Shown: positions 48,215-58,956, counted from the stretch's first letter. The stretch: 64,000 nt of DNA from Thermaceae bacterium (GCA_027067955.1 JAMOUW010000054.1:56606-120605); one strand, 5' to 3'. Program-made: numbers and translations. Notes: generated from the sequence alone by a model not told the origin.

Positions 48215-48958
48215 GTGGCCGCCGCCGGAACCCGGAGTTTGCGGGCGCTGCTGGAGGAAAGGGTGCTCGCGCTGGCGGCGCGTTTTCGCGCGGAGAACGC
48301 CCCGCTTACCCCCGATAGGATGGCTGCGGGAATAGGATTCTGCTGGCGCCGGGCTCCGCTCGCGGGGCGCGACGGTTTGCTCGACCCCTCCCGCCGCACC
48401 ATCCTGGTGGCCGCGGAGCAGAGCCCGCGGCGCCAGCGTTTCACCCTTGCCCACGAGGTGATGCACCATCTGATAGAGCAGGATGGTGACATCCTTTCCG
48501 ATTTACACGAGGCATACGCGGGACCCGCCCTGGAGCAGGCGCTCGAACGCCTGTGCAATCTGGGCGCAGCGGAGATGTTGCTGCCGGGAGCGGAGGTGGC
48601 CAGGGCGCTGGCGGCGGCCGGACCGAATCCGAGGCTCGTCTGGGAACTGGCGGACCGCTTCGGGGTGAGCGAGCCCGCTGCGGCCGTGGCGCTGGCCCGG
48701 GCGCTCGGCCCTGCATCGCTGGCAGCGGCATTTGGCGGGCGGCCGCTGGTCTGTTATTACGCCTTTGGCGCGGGGTCGCCCCCGCGCGGGGCGGCGCTAC
48801 CCCCAGACCATCCGCTCGCCGGGGTGCGGGATACCGGACTGCCATTTCGGGGTCCGCTCCCGCTGCCCGGGGGCGCCCGCGCCGTCTCGGCCTGGGCGCG
48901 GCTCCGGCGCGGGCGCGTTTATCTGCTTGCTGTGGAGGTGGAGGCGGCGGGTGCCTGA
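48215..48958 (+). CDS. irrE: IrrE/PprI-type zinc metalloprotease
   Basis: 247 residues: ImmA/IrrE peptidase domain with zinc motif HEVMH (residues 80-84) and third ligand Glu120 in NLGAAEMLLP, an HTH-like segment (WELADRFGVSEPAAAVAL, about 143-160) and a C-terminal GAF-like region. In Deinococcus IrrE is activated by zinc after radiation or oxidative stress and cleaves DdrO, releasing the response genes. The adjacent DdrO with an intact cleavage site argues for the same function. GTG 48215 with GAGGG eight bases upstream. Confidence 0.82.
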   Translation: MAAAGTRSLRALLEERVLALAARFRAENAPLTPDRMAAGIGFCWRRAPLAGRDGLLDPSRRTILVAAEQSPRRQRFTLAHEVMHHLIEQDGDILSDLHEAYAGPALEQALERLCNLGAAEMLLPGAEVARALAAAGPNPRLVWELADRFGVSEPAAAVALARALGPASLAAAFGGRPLVCYYAFGAGSPPRGAALPPDHPLAGVRDTGLPFRGPLPLPGGARAVSAWARLRRGRVYLLAVEVEAAGA

Positions 48959-49727
48959 GCCCCCGCGCTACGCCGACGGCCTCAAGCCGCGGCCCGCGGA
49001 AGAAGCGCTGGGGCGGATATTGTTCCGTCCGCTGGGCCATCTGCTGGTGCGGATTCTCTGGCGTACGCCGCTACGTCCGGAGCACCTTGTGCTGGCGCAC
49101 GGTCTGCTGGGCCTGACGGCCGCGGCGTTCGTGGCGCGGGGGCAGGATATCGCCGCGGCGCTCTTGTTGCAGCTGGTGACGGTGCTCGACAACGCTGACG
49201 GACAGCTTGCGCGGGCGCGCGGGCAGACCAGCCCGCTCGGGCGCTATCTCGATACCGAGGTCGACATGCTTGTACACGGCGCGCTCTTCGCGGCCCTCTA
49301 CCTGCGTACCGGCGACGCCGTCGGCGCGCTGCTGGGGATGGCGGTGCTCACCCTCGTGCTCTCGCTCGATTACAACCTGCAGCTGCTTGCCGTGGATCGG
49401 GAACCGGCGGAGCCACCGCCGCGTCCCGGAGTCGAGGCGGCCTTGGCGCGGGCGTACCGGGCGCTGTTCGGCTGGCAGGACCGGGCCATACGAGCCTGCG
49501 AACTGGGTTTGCAGGCGCGCCTGCGGGCACCCGCGCCGGTCTGGTGGCCGCGTGCCTTTCTGGCTGTATTCGCCAACCTGGGAAGGACCACCCAGTTTGC
49601 GTTGCTGGGTATCATGCTGGCGCTGGGAAGGCCGGACGCTTTCCTTATCTTTCAGTATTTGACGGCCGCAGCGCTTGTGGTGGTCTATGCTGTTCGCATA
49701 TGGAACGCTATCCGATCCCCACGGTAG
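48951..49727 (+). CDS. CDP-alcohol phosphatidyltransferase-family membrane protein
   Basis: 258 residues, multi-pass. The family motif DGxxAR(x8)Gx3Dx3D is present: [23 protein letters not shown] (about residues 83-105). Hydrophobic helices flank it. It would transfer a phosphoalcohol from a CDP-linked donor in phospholipid (or inositol-phosphate type) synthesis; the acceptor is unclear. GTG 48951 overlaps the end of irrE by eight bases and follows GGAGGCGG. Confidence 0.85.
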   Translation: MPEPPRYADGLKPRPAEEALGRILFRPLGHLLVRILWRTPLRPEHLVLAHGLLGLTAAAFVARGQDIAAALLLQLVTVLDNADGQLARARGQTSPLGRYLDTEVDMLVHGALFAALYLRTGDAVGALLGMAVLTLVLSLDYNLQLLAVDREPAEPPPRPGVEAALARAYRALFGWQDRAIRACELGLQARLRAPAPVWWPRAFLAVFANLGRTTQFALLGIMLALGRPDAFLIFQYLTAAALVVVYAVRIWNAIRSPR

Positions 49728-50113
49728 GCGCCCTGGTGCAGGGTCCGGACGGGCGCGTCCTGGTGGTGCGCACCAACAAATGGCGGGGTTTGTGGGGGGT
49801 CCCCGGGGGCAAGGTGGAGCGGGGCGAGCGGCTCGTAGACGCGCTCCGGCGCGAATTCCGTGAGGAGGTGGGGCTTGTGCTCGTGGACGTGGAATGGGCC
49901 CTTTTCCAGGAGGCCGTATTTCCGCCCGATTTCTACAAGCCCGCGCACTTTCTGCTATTCAACTACTTCGCGCGCAGCGAGAACGACGGGGTCACGCCCA
50001 ACGAGGAGATAGTCGAATGGGCATGGGTTACGCCCCGCGAGGCGCTCACCTACCCCCTGAACACATACACCACGCCCCTGGTAGAACGCTATCTGGAGGC
50101 TGGGGGTGGCTAG
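49700..50113 (+). CDS. Nudix hydrolase
   Basis: 137 residues with a complete Nudix box [24 protein letters not shown] (about residues 35-58), so hydrolysis of a nucleoside diphosphate linked to another moiety is expected. With a folE/SDR pair immediately downstream, dihydroneopterin triphosphate is a reasonable but unproven substrate. ATG 49700 overlaps the previous gene; a TATGCT hexamer (49685-49690) ends nine bases before it, suggesting a nearly leaderless internal transcript. Confidence 0.85.
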   Translation: MERYPIPTVGALVQGPDGRVLVVRTNKWRGLWGVPGGKVERGERLVDALRREFREEVGLVLVDVEWALFQEAVFPPDFYKPAHFLLFNYFARSENDGVTPNEEIVEWAWVTPREALTYPLNTYTTPLVERYLEAGGG

Positions 50114-50819
50114 GGCGGCGCTGGTGACCGGGGCGGCGCGCGGCATCGGCCGGGCCATAGCGCTGGGCCTGGCCGGGCGCGGCTTCGACGTGGCCGTGCA
50201 CTATCGCACCAGCCTCGAGGGGGCGCGAAAAACGGCGGCCCTGGTGCGGCGCGCGGGTCGCCGCTCGCTGCTGGTGCAGGGGGACCTGACCGATTCCGCC
50301 GCGGCGCGCGCGGTGGTGGAAGGGGCCGCCCGCTCCCTCGGAGGGCTGGCGGTGGTGGTCAACAACGTGGGCGACTATCTCTACAAACCGCTGGAGGAGG
50401 TTTCCCCGGAGGAATGGCGCGCGGTGCTGGACTCGAATCTGGCGACCGCCTTCCACGTGAGCCAGGCGGCGCTGCCGTATCTATTGGCCGGCGGCTGGGG
50501 GCGGATCGTTTTTCTGGGATACGCGGGTGCGGGCCAGTGCGTCGCCAAGCCCCACATAACCCCCTACTTCATAGCCAAGACGGGCGTAGTGCTATACGCT
50601 AAAGCGCTGGCGGCGCGCCTGGCCTCCCGGGGGGTTACGGTTAACGTGGTGGCCCCGGGCGTGGCCGAGAGCTCGGTTACCCAGCCGCTCCGGGAGATTC
50701 CTGCCGGGCGCGCGGCCCGGCTGGAGGAGCTGGTGGAGGTGGTGGGGTACTTCGTTAGCGAAGCCGCCGATTACGTCACCGGGCAGGTGCTCGAGGTGGC
50801 GGGCGGCTGGAACCTGTGA
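50106..50819 (+). CDS. Short-chain dehydrogenase/reductase, possibly pteridine-related
   Basis: 237 residues. Classical [25 protein letters not shown] (NADPH loop), [17 protein letters not shown], catalytic YFIAK (Y-x3-K). The usual catalytic serine 12 or so residues earlier appears absent ([20 protein letters not shown]). Such an atypical active site occurs in some PTR1/FolM-like reductases, and folE follows directly, so a pterin substrate is plausible. GTG 50106 overlaps the Nudix gene by eight bases. Confidence 0.8.
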   Translation: MARAALVTGAARGIGRAIALGLAGRGFDVAVHYRTSLEGARKTAALVRRAGRRSLLVQGDLTDSAAARAVVEGAARSLGGLAVVVNNVGDYLYKPLEEVSPEEWRAVLDSNLATAFHVSQAALPYLLAGGWGRIVFLGYAGAGQCVAKPHITPYFIAKTGVVLYAKALAARLASRGVTVNVVAPGVAESSVTQPLREIPAGRAARLEELVEVVGYFVSEAADYVTGQVLEVAGGWNL

Positions 50820-50827
50820 GGAACGGC

Positions 50828-51433
50828 ATGAAAAAACGTATCGAACTGGAAGACACGGGGATGACCTTCGAAACCGCCTACGATCTCGAAGGTATGGCGG
50901 GCGCGGCACGCGAATGGCTCGGGTTGATTGGCGAAGACCCGCGGCGCGAGGGGCTTGCCGAGACCCCCGGACGCGTAGCCCGCGCCTGGGCTTTTCTGAC
51001 CCGCGGTTACCAGCAGACGCTCGAGAAGGTGGTGGGGCAGGCGATCTTCGAGGCCGAGAGTTCGGAGATGGTGGTGGTCAAGGGGATCGAGTTCTACTCG
51101 ATGTGCGAGCATCACATGCTCCCTTTCTTTGGTCAGGTGCACATCGGTTATATACCCAGGCGTAAGATTTTAGGCCTTTCCAAGTTTGCCCGGATCACCG
51201 AGATGTTCGCCCGCAGACTGCAGATACAGGAGCGGCTGGCCACCCAGATCGCCGACGCGATAGTCGAGGTGGTGGAACCGATGGGGGTGGGAGTGGTCAT
51301 CGAGGGCACCCATCTGTGCATGATGATGCGCGGGGTAGAGAAGCAGCAGTCCACGACCGTTACCTCGGCGATGCGCGGTATCTTTCGCAAGGATTTGCGC
51401 ACACGCGAGGAGTTCCTGGCGCTGCTGCGCTGA
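50828..51433 (+). CDS. folE: GTP cyclohydrolase I
   Basis: Converts GTP to 7,8-dihydroneopterin triphosphate, first step of folate and pterin synthesis. 201 residues: [19 protein letters not shown], zinc ligands in [20 protein letters not shown] (Cys and His), [21 protein letters not shown] and the second cysteine in [14 protein letters not shown] 50828 is six bases after GAGG. Probable operon Nudix-SDR-folE. Confidence 0.96.
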   Translation: MKKRIELEDTGMTFETAYDLEGMAGAAREWLGLIGEDPRREGLAETPGRVARAWAFLTRGYQQTLEKVVGQAIFEAESSEMVVVKGIEFYSMCEHHMLPFFGQVHIGYIPRRKILGLSKFARITEMFARRLQIQERLATQIADAIVEVVEPMGVGVVIEGTHLCMMMRGVEKQQSTTVTSAMRGIFRKDLRTREEFLALLR

Positions 51434-51446
51434 GGCGCGGCGGCTC

Positions 51447-51929
51447 CTAGTAGTCCCGGTCCACCCGGTGCAGTTTTTCCGCCCACTCCGGGCCGCCGCT
51501 GTGGTGGCGGCGGACGATTTCCGCTACGCAGGGGTCGGAGATGCGATCGGCAGCGTAGCGCGGATGGTGTTTGCGCACCTGCCAGGCGCCGGCCAGACCC
51601 CGGCGCGGGGGGTAGGGTTCCACATCCGGCGCCCACTGCTCGAAGAGGGCGGTGAAGATGCGCTCCCAGACGTTGTAGGGGCGTACCGCCTTGCCAGAGT
51701 CGTGGATCAAAGCCGCGCGCACGGCGCAGTCCGGAGCTTCGGGCCAGCGTTCCAGTAGCTGTTTGGCCACGGCCACGTTGTGCTCGCGGTCGCGCACGTC
51801 CATCGCCCGGAATAGCTCGGCTTCGTCGGGCGCCAGACGGGCGAGGGCCCAGGCGTCGTCGGGGCGGCAGAGAGCCGGGAAGAAGCCCTTGGCAAGCCGG
51901 ATCAGACGTTTCTTGGTGATTAGCGCCAT
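51447..51929 (-). CDS. HD-domain phosphohydrolase
   Basis: 160 residues. HD metal ligands: EHNVAVA (first His), LIHDSGKAVRPYN (HD), KHHPRYAA and RRHHSGGPEW. Hydrolyses phosphate esters or nucleotides, substrate unknown. Start ATG 51929 is immediately before the end of the uracil-DNA glycosylase gene (TAGC-ATG), so the two are co-transcribed; a role in nucleotide-pool or repair metabolism is possible. Confidence 0.8.
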   Translation of the reverse strand: MALITKKRLIRLAKGFFPALCRPDDAWALARLAPDEAELFRAMDVRDREHNVAVAKQLLERWPEAPDCAVRAALIHDSGKAVRPYNVWERIFTALFEQWAPDVEPYPPRRGLAGAWQVRKHHPRYAADRISDPCVAEIVRRHHSGGPEWAEKLHRVDRDY

Positions 51930-51930
51930 G

Positions 51931-52608
51931 CTACGCCAGCTCCGCGAGCGCCTTCGCGCGGGCAAGAATCTCATCGAACATCTCCGCGGTGAGCTTCCCG
52001 GTCTGGGTGTTCTGGCGGCTCACGTGGTAGCTGTCCAGCAGCACCCGCCCGTCCGGGAGGGCGTGCTCCGCGCCGTGGGCGAAGGCGAAGTGCGCTTTAG
52101 TCAGACCATGATGCTCGAGCAGCGCGTCGTGGGCGAGACGGCCCAGCGCCAGATATACCCGGACCTTTGGCAGCAGCGCCAGTTCCCGCGCGGTCCAGCG
52201 GCTGCAGGCGGCGAACTCGGAGCGGGTCGGTTTGTTCTTTGGCGGTACGCAGCGGACGGCGGCGGTAATGTAAACGCTGAATAGCTCCAGGCCGTCATCG
52301 CGGCCGGTAGCCTGCGGCTGGCTGGCGAGTCCGGCCCGCCACAGGGCGGGGTAGAGGAAGTCGCCCGAGGCGTCGCCGGTGAACATGCGGCCGGTGCGGT
52401 TGGAGCCGTGGGCTCCGGGCGCCAGGCCGAAGACCAGAATGCGCGCCTCCGGATCGCCAAAGCCGGGCACCGGTCTGGCCCAGTAGTCTTCGTGCTGGAA
52501 GGCCCGCCGTTTTTTGCGCCCTACTTCTTCGCGCCAGGCTACCAGCCGCGGGCAGCGGCGGCAGGCGGTGATCTGCTGTTGGAGAGTGTCGAGTTCTAGC
52601 TCAGCCAT
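51931..52608 (-). CDS. udgB: Uracil-DNA glycosylase, family 5 (UDGb)
   Basis: Excises uracil and other deaminated bases from DNA, important in thermophiles. 225 residues. N-terminal iron-sulfur cysteines in CRRCPRLVAWREEVG, family 5 active-site motif GLAPGAHGSNRTGRMFTGDASG and the second motif DSYHVSRQNTQTGKLT match Thermus TTUDGB. The ATG start overlaps the carbonic anhydrase gene by 13 bases. Confidence 0.93.
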   Translation of the reverse strand: MAELELDTLQQQITACRRCPRLVAWREEVGRKKRRAFQHEDYWARPVPGFGDPEARILVFGLAPGAHGSNRTGRMFTGDASGDFLYPALWRAGLASQPQATGRDDGLELFSVYITAAVRCVPPKNKPTRSEFAACSRWTARELALLPKVRVYLALGRLAHDALLEHHGLTKAHFAFAHGAEHALPDGRVLLDSYHVSRQNTQTGKLTAEMFDEILARAKALAELA

Positions 52609-53093
52609 TCCACCTCTCCCGTTTGGGTGTGGTAGAGGGCGGCCAGAACAGGAACCTTGCCCTGGATGGCCCGGGCCACTTTGGCCGCGGTACCCTTGGC
52701 GTGAGCGCGAGCGGCGTTGTCGGGGTCGGTTGCGCCTTGTAGGTGAACCCTGATCGCCGCTGCGCTGGCGGGAAGCCGGGGGTTTGCCTGTAGGGCGTCC
52801 TTGACCGCGCCGCAGTCGCTGTGGCCGAGAACGATTATTGCGCCTATCCCGAGTCCCGCGGCGAAGGCGAGAGACTCGAGCGCATGCTCGGAAGCCACGT
52901 TTCCGGCGTTGCGGACTATGAACAGCTCTCCCGGTTCGGCGGCGAAGATGCGCGTCGGGTCTACCCGGGCGTCGGCGCAGGTGAGGACGGCGGCGATGGG
53001 GGCGTGTTCTTGGGGGAGAACCGGTCGTGCGGCGAAGAAGCGGGCGTTTCCCTCATCGAAGCGTTGTATTATTTTGGCGAGGTCGTTTTTCAA
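52596..53093 (-). CDS. Beta-class carbonic anhydrase
   Basis: Zinc enzyme interconverting CO2 and bicarbonate. 165 residues, compact. Zinc ligands Cys and Asp in LTCADARVDP and His/Cys in LGHSDCGAVKDAL; VRNAGNVASEHALESL is characteristic. TTG 53093 overlaps the phosphatase stop (TTGA). Bicarbonate supply for the acyl-CoA carboxylase encoded 0.6 kb away on the same strand is a possible link. Confidence 0.9.
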   Translation of the reverse strand: MKNDLAKIIQRFDEGNARFFAARPVLPQEHAPIAAVLTCADARVDPTRIFAAEPGELFIVRNAGNVASEHALESLAFAAGLGIGAIIVLGHSDCGAVKDALQANPRLPASAAAIRVHLQGATDPDNAARAHAKGTAAKVARAIQGKVPVLAALYHTQTGEVEWLS

Positions 53094-53731
53094 GCTCTTT
53101 TCTCCACCGCTTCGCTATCGTGGGCGTCAAAGCCCGCTTCGAAGCGCCGCAACCGCCAGGCGTGTTTTTGGGGGTGGTAAGTGAGGACGGCGCACCCCAG
53201 GTCGCCAAAGGAGAAGTGGGCCCCGGCCTCGCCAGGCATGGGGGCGATTCCCAAGAGACAGCGCATAGCGGCGTTGAGGATGGCCCCGTGAGAGACCACT
53301 AGAACGCGCCCCTCGCCCCCGGAGGCTATCCGCGCTACCGCCCTGAGGGCGCGGGCGTGCAGCTCGGCAACGCTTTCTCCTTCGTGGTAGCGCCGGTAGA
53401 GGTCGCGGGAGGTGGGTTTAGGGAAGCGCCGGGCGGCCTCGTCGAACGACAGACCCGCCAGCCGGCCTTTGTCCATTTCGGTCCAGTCGGGATCGATAAC
53501 CAGCGGCACGCCAAGCCCCCGGCTGATTACCTCGGCGGTGGCTTTGGCCCGCGCTAGCGGGCTGGAAATGACGCGGTCGAAGGAAAGCCCTTGTTGCCTG
53601 AAGTCGGCCAGTCGTTCTTCGGCCTGCTGGCGGCCGCGCTCGGTCAGCGCCGAGTCGTGACGACCTTCGTGTATTCGCAGGTCGTCGGCCTCGGAGCGGC
53701 CGTGGCGCAGTAAGACCAGAAGCAAGCTCAC
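53090..53731 (-). CDS. Histidine phosphatase family protein
   Basis: 213 residues, phosphoglycerate-mutase-like fold. Catalytic LRHGRSEAD (His and Arg), ISSPLARAKATAE, and the second His in VVSHGAILNAAM. Substrate unknown; relatives act on sugar phosphates, cobalamin precursors or proteins. GTG 53731 lies eight bases after the carboxylase gene; likely operon with carbonic anhydrase, UDG and HD protein. Confidence 0.88.
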   Translation of the reverse strand: MSLLLVLLRHGRSEADDLRIHEGRHDSALTERGRQQAEERLADFRQQGLSFDRVISSPLARAKATAEVISRGLGVPLVIDPDWTEMDKGRLAGLSFDEAARRFPKPTSRDLYRRYHEGESVAELHARALRAVARIASGGEGRVLVVSHGAILNAAMRCLLGIAPMPGEAGAHFSFGDLGCAVLTYHPQKHAWRLRRFEAGFDAHDSEAVEKRA

Positions 53732-53739
53732 AGATCTTC

Positions 53740-55305
<1,566 letters not shown>

Positions 55306-55329
55306 AACGTTTTCATGATACCTGCACGG

Positions 55330-55734
55330 TCACGGCCGTACGACCTCGAGGCCGTCTGCGGGGAACCTTTCGTCGAAGGTGTACAGGCGTTCCGCACCGT
55401 GGCTTTTTGCCGCTGCCCAGAGCAGGGCGTCGGCGTAGGACACCCGCCCGGAGGGGCGGGCGAGCAGGAGCGCCAGGATGGCTTCTTCCTTGGGCAGGTC
55501 GAATAGGTGCAGGTTTTTCTTCTGTAAAAGATCTACGAGCGTGTTCACTACCTCGGCCCTGGGTACCTCGTAGACCTTTTCGAGCACGAAGGCGGCTTCC
55601 ACCAGGACGATGCTGTGGAGCGCCACCGGTTCCGGGCCGTCGAGCAGCCGCGCCGCGCGCTCGGCTAGCTCGGGGACGTCGCCGGTCAGGTAGCGCACGA
55701 CCAAGCTGGTGTCCACCAGGGGCGGCGCGTTCAC
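55330..55734 (-). CDS. VapC-like PIN-domain toxin
   Basis: 134 residues: PLVDTSLVVRYLTGD (first Asp), VLVEAAFVLEKVY (Glu), and YADALLWAAAKSHGAERLYTFDERF (two Asp) give the four PIN acidic residues, predicting an RNase. GTG 55734 overlaps the TGA of the upstream AbrB-like antitoxin frame (GTGA). ATG 55749 is possible. The antitoxin gene appears frameshifted, so the state of the pair is uncertain. Confidence 0.82.
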   Translation of the reverse strand: MNAPPLVDTSLVVRYLTGDVPELAERAARLLDGPEPVALHSIVLVEAAFVLEKVYEVPRAEVVNTLVDLLQKKNLHLFDLPKEEAILALLLARPSGRVSYADALLWAAAKSHGAERLYTFDERFPADGLEVVRP

Positions 55735-55972
55735 TGGCCGGCCGTCCATGCCTCTTCGCGCGCCCGCCGCAGCTCGTTATCTGAGGGTTTGCGCTCCGTC
55801 GTGCCCGCCAGGCGGCCCTTGAGCGAGCGCTCGTGGGGCGGCGAAAGAAGTAGACCTCCAGATGGTCGCCCACGAGGCGTTGCACCGCGATCCAGCCGGG
55901 GCGAACGCCCAGCCGCTCGCGCGCCTCCTTGGCGATGACCACCTGGCCCTTGGGTCCTGCCTTATAAGCCAT
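55731..55972 (-). pseudogene. AbrB/SpoVT-type antitoxin, frameshifted
   Basis: From ATG 55972 (GGAGG seven bases upstream) the frame gives MAYKAGPKGQVVIAKEARER...VGDHLEVYFFR, a swapped-hairpin AbrB domain. Beyond that the sensible reading is one base off: PPHERSLKGRLAGTTERKPS to EEAWTAGQ, ending in TGA 55731 that overlaps the toxin start. A missing base near TTTCGCCG (about 55830) explains it. As written, translation continues in the wrong frame across the toxin gene. Either the toxin lacks a full antitoxin, the DNA-binding half suffices, or there is a sequence error. Confidence 0.72.
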
Positions 55973-56017
55973 AGTCTTACCTCCTTAGCGTTTTGCTGCA
56001 AAATAGGAATAAGTAGA

Positions 56018-56041
56018 ACCACCCGGGCTTGCCCGGGTGGT
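56018..56041 (-). terminator. Terminator after etfA
   Basis: Perfect 11-bp stem ACCACCCGGGC / GCCCGGGTGGT with a two-base loop (minus strand), followed by TCTACTTATT, 18 bases past the etfA stop. Confidence 0.75.
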
Positions 56042-56058
56042 GGTTGTAAAGGCGTGGC

Positions 56059-57024
56059 TCAGGCACCCTTGAGCTTCTTCACCTCTTCGATCATCGCCGG
56101 CAGCACCTGGTGCACGTCGCCGACGACGCCGTAGTCGGACTCCTTGAAGATGGGGGCGTCGGGGTCCTTGTTGACCGCCACGACCACCTTGGACTTGTTC
56201 ATGCCCGCCTGGTGCTGCACCGCGCCCGAAACGGCGAGGGCGAAGTAGATGTTGGGCTGCACGGTCTTGCCCGTCTGCCCCACCTGCTCGGAGTAGGGCC
56301 GCCAGCCCGCATCTATTACCGCGCGCGTCGAGCCGACCGCGCCGCCTAGCAGATCGGCCAGTTCTTCGACCAGCTTAAAGGCCTCGGCGCTACCCATGCC
56401 GCGCCCGCCGGTGACCACGACTTCGGCTTCCGTGAGCGAAACTTTGCCGCCGGTCTCGGCGATCTTCTCGAGCACCTCCACCTTCTGCTCGAGCTCGCCC
56501 AGCTCCACCGCCAGCGGCTCCACCGCGCCCGCGCCGGCCGGTTCAGCCAGCGGAGTGGTGTTGGGTTTGACGCTGATCACCGCGGGCAGGGTGCCCGCCT
56601 GCTTTTCCAGCACGCGGTTGAGGAAGCTGTATTTGGTGGCGTAGACCTTACCTTCTTCGGCCCAGCTGTCGAGGGTGTCCTCGAGCAGGGCGGCGTCCAT
56701 CTTGACCGCCAGTCGGGCGGTCCAGCTGCGGCCGGTGCGGCTCGCGGGGGCCACGACCACCTTCGCCCCGGCGGCCTCGGCCGCGGCGTGGGCGGCCTTG
56801 GCCCACTTCTCGGCGGTGTAGGTCTCCCAGTCGGGGCCGCTCACCACGTAGACCTTGCTCACGTAGTCCTTGGCCTTCTCGGCCACGCCCTCGGCGCCGG
56901 GGCCGACCACCAGGCCCGCTACCTCACCGCCCAGGCTTTCTGCCAGCTTGCGTGCGCGGCTCACGCCCTCGAGCGCGCCCTTGCGCAGTTCGTTACCGTC
57001 GTGATCCATTACCACGAGAATCAT
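56059..57024 (-). CDS. etfA: Electron transfer flavoprotein, alpha subunit
   Basis: FAD-binding subunit that carries electrons from acyl-CoA dehydrogenases to the membrane quinone pool. 321 residues. C-terminal FAD domain: [93 protein letters not shown] precedes the start. Ten bases after etfB, with an acyl-CoA dehydrogenase gene first in the operon. Confidence 0.95.
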   Translation of the reverse strand: MILVVMDHDGNELRKGALEGVSRARKLAESLGGEVAGLVVGPGAEGVAEKAKDYVSKVYVVSGPDWETYTAEKWAKAAHAAAEAAGAKVVVAPASRTGRSWTARLAVKMDAALLEDTLDSWAEEGKVYATKYSFLNRVLEKQAGTLPAVISVKPNTTPLAEPAGAGAVEPLAVELGELEQKVEVLEKIAETGGKVSLTEAEVVVTGGRGMGSAEAFKLVEELADLLGGAVGSTRAVIDAGWRPYSEQVGQTGKTVQPNIYFALAVSGAVQHQAGMNKSKVVVAVNKDPDAPIFKESDYGVVGDVHQVLPAMIEEVKKLKGA

Positions 57025-57033
57025 CGTCGCCTC

Positions 57034-57792
57034 CTAGAGCACCTTGGCTTCTTCGTGCAGCAGCTTGATGAGCTCGGCGGCGGCCGCGGCGGGTTCCTTG
57101 GTGCCGTCGATGACCTTCTGCTTGCGCTCGAGCTCCATGATCTGCTGCTCGAGGATCTCGACCTTGCTGCCGCTCACGCCCAGCTCGGCGGCGTCGATCT
57201 TTTTAATTTCCTTTTTCTTGGCTTTCATGATGCCGGGCAGCGTGGGGTAGCGGGGCTCGTTGAGGCCTTGCTGGGTGGTGAAGACCGCCGGCAGCGCCAC
57301 CCGCACCACCTCGGCGCCCTCATCCAGGTCGTGCGTAGCCCTGGCGTGGCCGTCCTCGAGTTCGAAGGCGGTGGTCCAGGTCACGCTCGGCCAGCCCAGC
57401 GCCTCGGCCACCGCCGGCCCCAGAGCCTGGCTGTCCCAGTCGGCCTGCTGGCCGCCGGTAAAGACCACGTCGGGGGCCTCCTCGGCCAGTATCTTGGCGA
57501 GCGCGCCCGCCTGGGTGACCGGGTCCACGTAGCCTTCGGCGGTGATGAGGATGCCGCGGTCCGCGCCCATGGCCAGCGCGGTACGCATGGCCTCCTCGGT
57601 GCGCTCGGGGCCGAAGGCCACCACCACCGCCTCGCCACCCCCGGTTTCTTTCAAGCGGATGATTTCCTCAACGGCGTACTCGTCCATCTGATCGAGTATC
57701 ATGGTGGCCCCTTCCAGGCTGACCCTGCCCCCGTCCACCTTGATCTTCGATTCCCCGTCGGGGACCTGCCGGATGATCGCTACATACTTCAT
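57034..57792 (-). CDS. etfB: Electron transfer flavoprotein, beta subunit
   Basis: 252 residues, AMP-binding subunit. MKYVAIIRQVPDGESKIKVD, DQMDEYAVEEIIRLKE and the signature DLDEGAEVVRVALPAVFTTQQGLNEPRYPTLPGIMKAKKKEIK (ETF beta recognition loop) are present. AAGGAGG before ATG 57792. Nine bases after the acyl-CoA dehydrogenase stop, so dehydrogenase and its electron acceptor are made together. Confidence 0.95.
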   Translation of the reverse strand: MKYVAIIRQVPDGESKIKVDGGRVSLEGATMILDQMDEYAVEEIIRLKETGGGEAVVVAFGPERTEEAMRTALAMGADRGILITAEGYVDPVTQAGALAKILAEEAPDVVFTGGQQADWDSQALGPAVAEALGWPSVTWTTAFELEDGHARATHDLDEGAEVVRVALPAVFTTQQGLNEPRYPTLPGIMKAKKKEIKKIDAAELGVSGSKVEILEQQIMELERKQKVIDGTKEPAAAAAELIKLLHEEAKVL

Positions 57793-57801
57793 GCTGCCTC
57801 C

Positions 57802-58956
57802 TTATCTGAGCGCTTTCAGGATGTTACGGGCGATGATGATGCGCTGGATCTCGTTGGTTCCCTCGTAGATATGGTTTAGCTTTACGTCGCGCAGCAGTTT
57901 TTCTACGGGGAAGTCATTCACGTAGCCATAGCCGCCGTGAATCTGGATGGCTTCGTTGGCCGCGTCGAAGGCTATCTCGCTGGCGTAAGCCTTGGCAATG
58001 GCGCTGGCACTGATGTGCTCGGGGTCGCCCCGGTCCGCCAGCCAGGCGGCGTAATAGGTGTACATCCGAGCCGTTTCCAGACCGATCTTCATGTCGGCCA
58101 GTTTGAACTGGATGGCCTGGAAGTCGGCTATCGGGCGGCCAAAGGCCTCGCGCTCCAGCGCGTACCTTGCCGATTCATCCAGCGCCCGGCGCGCCACCCC
58201 CACCGACCCTGCGGCCACCGGAATGCGCGTCTTGTCGAGGGTGAGCATAGCGATCTTGAAACCCTCGCCCTCTTCGCCCAGGCGGTTTTCCACCGGCACC
58301 CGCACGTCGTCGTAGACGATCTCGTACGTGGGTGCGGCGCGCTGGCCCATCTTGCCGTGGATCTTGTTGAAGCTCACGCCTTCGCGGTCGTTTTCGACCA
58401 CTATGGCTATTACCCCTTTGTGCCTGAGCGCGGGGTCGAAGGTGGCGAAGACCACGTTGAAGTCGGCCTCCTTGGCGTTGGAGATCCACATCTTGGTGCC
58501 GGTGATCACGTACTCGTCGCCGTCGCGCACTATGCGGGTGCGCAGCGCCGCGGCGTCGGAGCCGTTGCCGGGCTCGGAGAGGGCGAAGGCGGCCAGCGAG
58601 GGGCGCTCCGTCAGCGGACCCAGGAATCGCTTTTTCTGCTTTTCGTTTGCGGCTATCAGAAGAGGGGTGATGCCCAGTTCCGAGGCCATCGGAATGGTAT
58701 AGAAGCCCATGTCGGCCCAGCCCAGCTCCTCGCCGATGATCACCTCTTCGACCAACCCCAGACCAAGGCCGCCGGCTTCCTCCGGCACGCTTATGTTGAG
58801 CAATCCTATCTCGTATAGCTGCTCAACCAGATTCCAGGGAACCTCTTCGTTCTGGTCGTACCTGGCCGCTTCCGGAGCCACCTGCTCCCGCGCGAAGCGC
58901 CGTGCCAGTTGTTGCAACTGCCTCTGTTCGTCGGTTAGTGAAAAATCAAGCGCCAC
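57802..58956 (-). CDS. Acyl-CoA dehydrogenase
   Basis: 384-residue FAD flavoprotein introducing a double bond into acyl-CoA. AFALSEPGNGSDAAALRT, YVITGTKMWISNAKEADF (FAD/substrate loop), RAFGRP-type segment (EREAFGRPIADFQAIQFKLADM) and the catalytic glutamate region IQIHGGYGYVNDFPVEKLLRD...IYEGTNEIQRIIIARNI. GTG 58956 is seven bases after GGAGG; earlier codons add unconserved residues. Chain-length preference is unknown; branched short-chain substrates would fit the BCKDH nearby. Confidence 0.94.
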   Translation of the reverse strand: MALDFSLTDEQRQLQQLARRFAREQVAPEAARYDQNEEVPWNLVEQLYEIGLLNISVPEEAGGLGLGLVEEVIIGEELGWADMGFYTIPMASELGITPLLIAANEKQKKRFLGPLTERPSLAAFALSEPGNGSDAAALRTRIVRDGDEYVITGTKMWISNAKEADFNVVFATFDPALRHKGVIAIVVENDREGVSFNKIHGKMGQRAAPTYEIVYDDVRVPVENRLGEEGEGFKIAMLTLDKTRIPVAAGSVGVARRALDESARYALEREAFGRPIADFQAIQFKLADMKIGLETARMYTYYAAWLADRGDPEHISASAIAKAYASEIAFDAANEAIQIHGGYGYVNDFPVEKLLRDVKLNHIYEGTNEIQRIIIARNILKALR

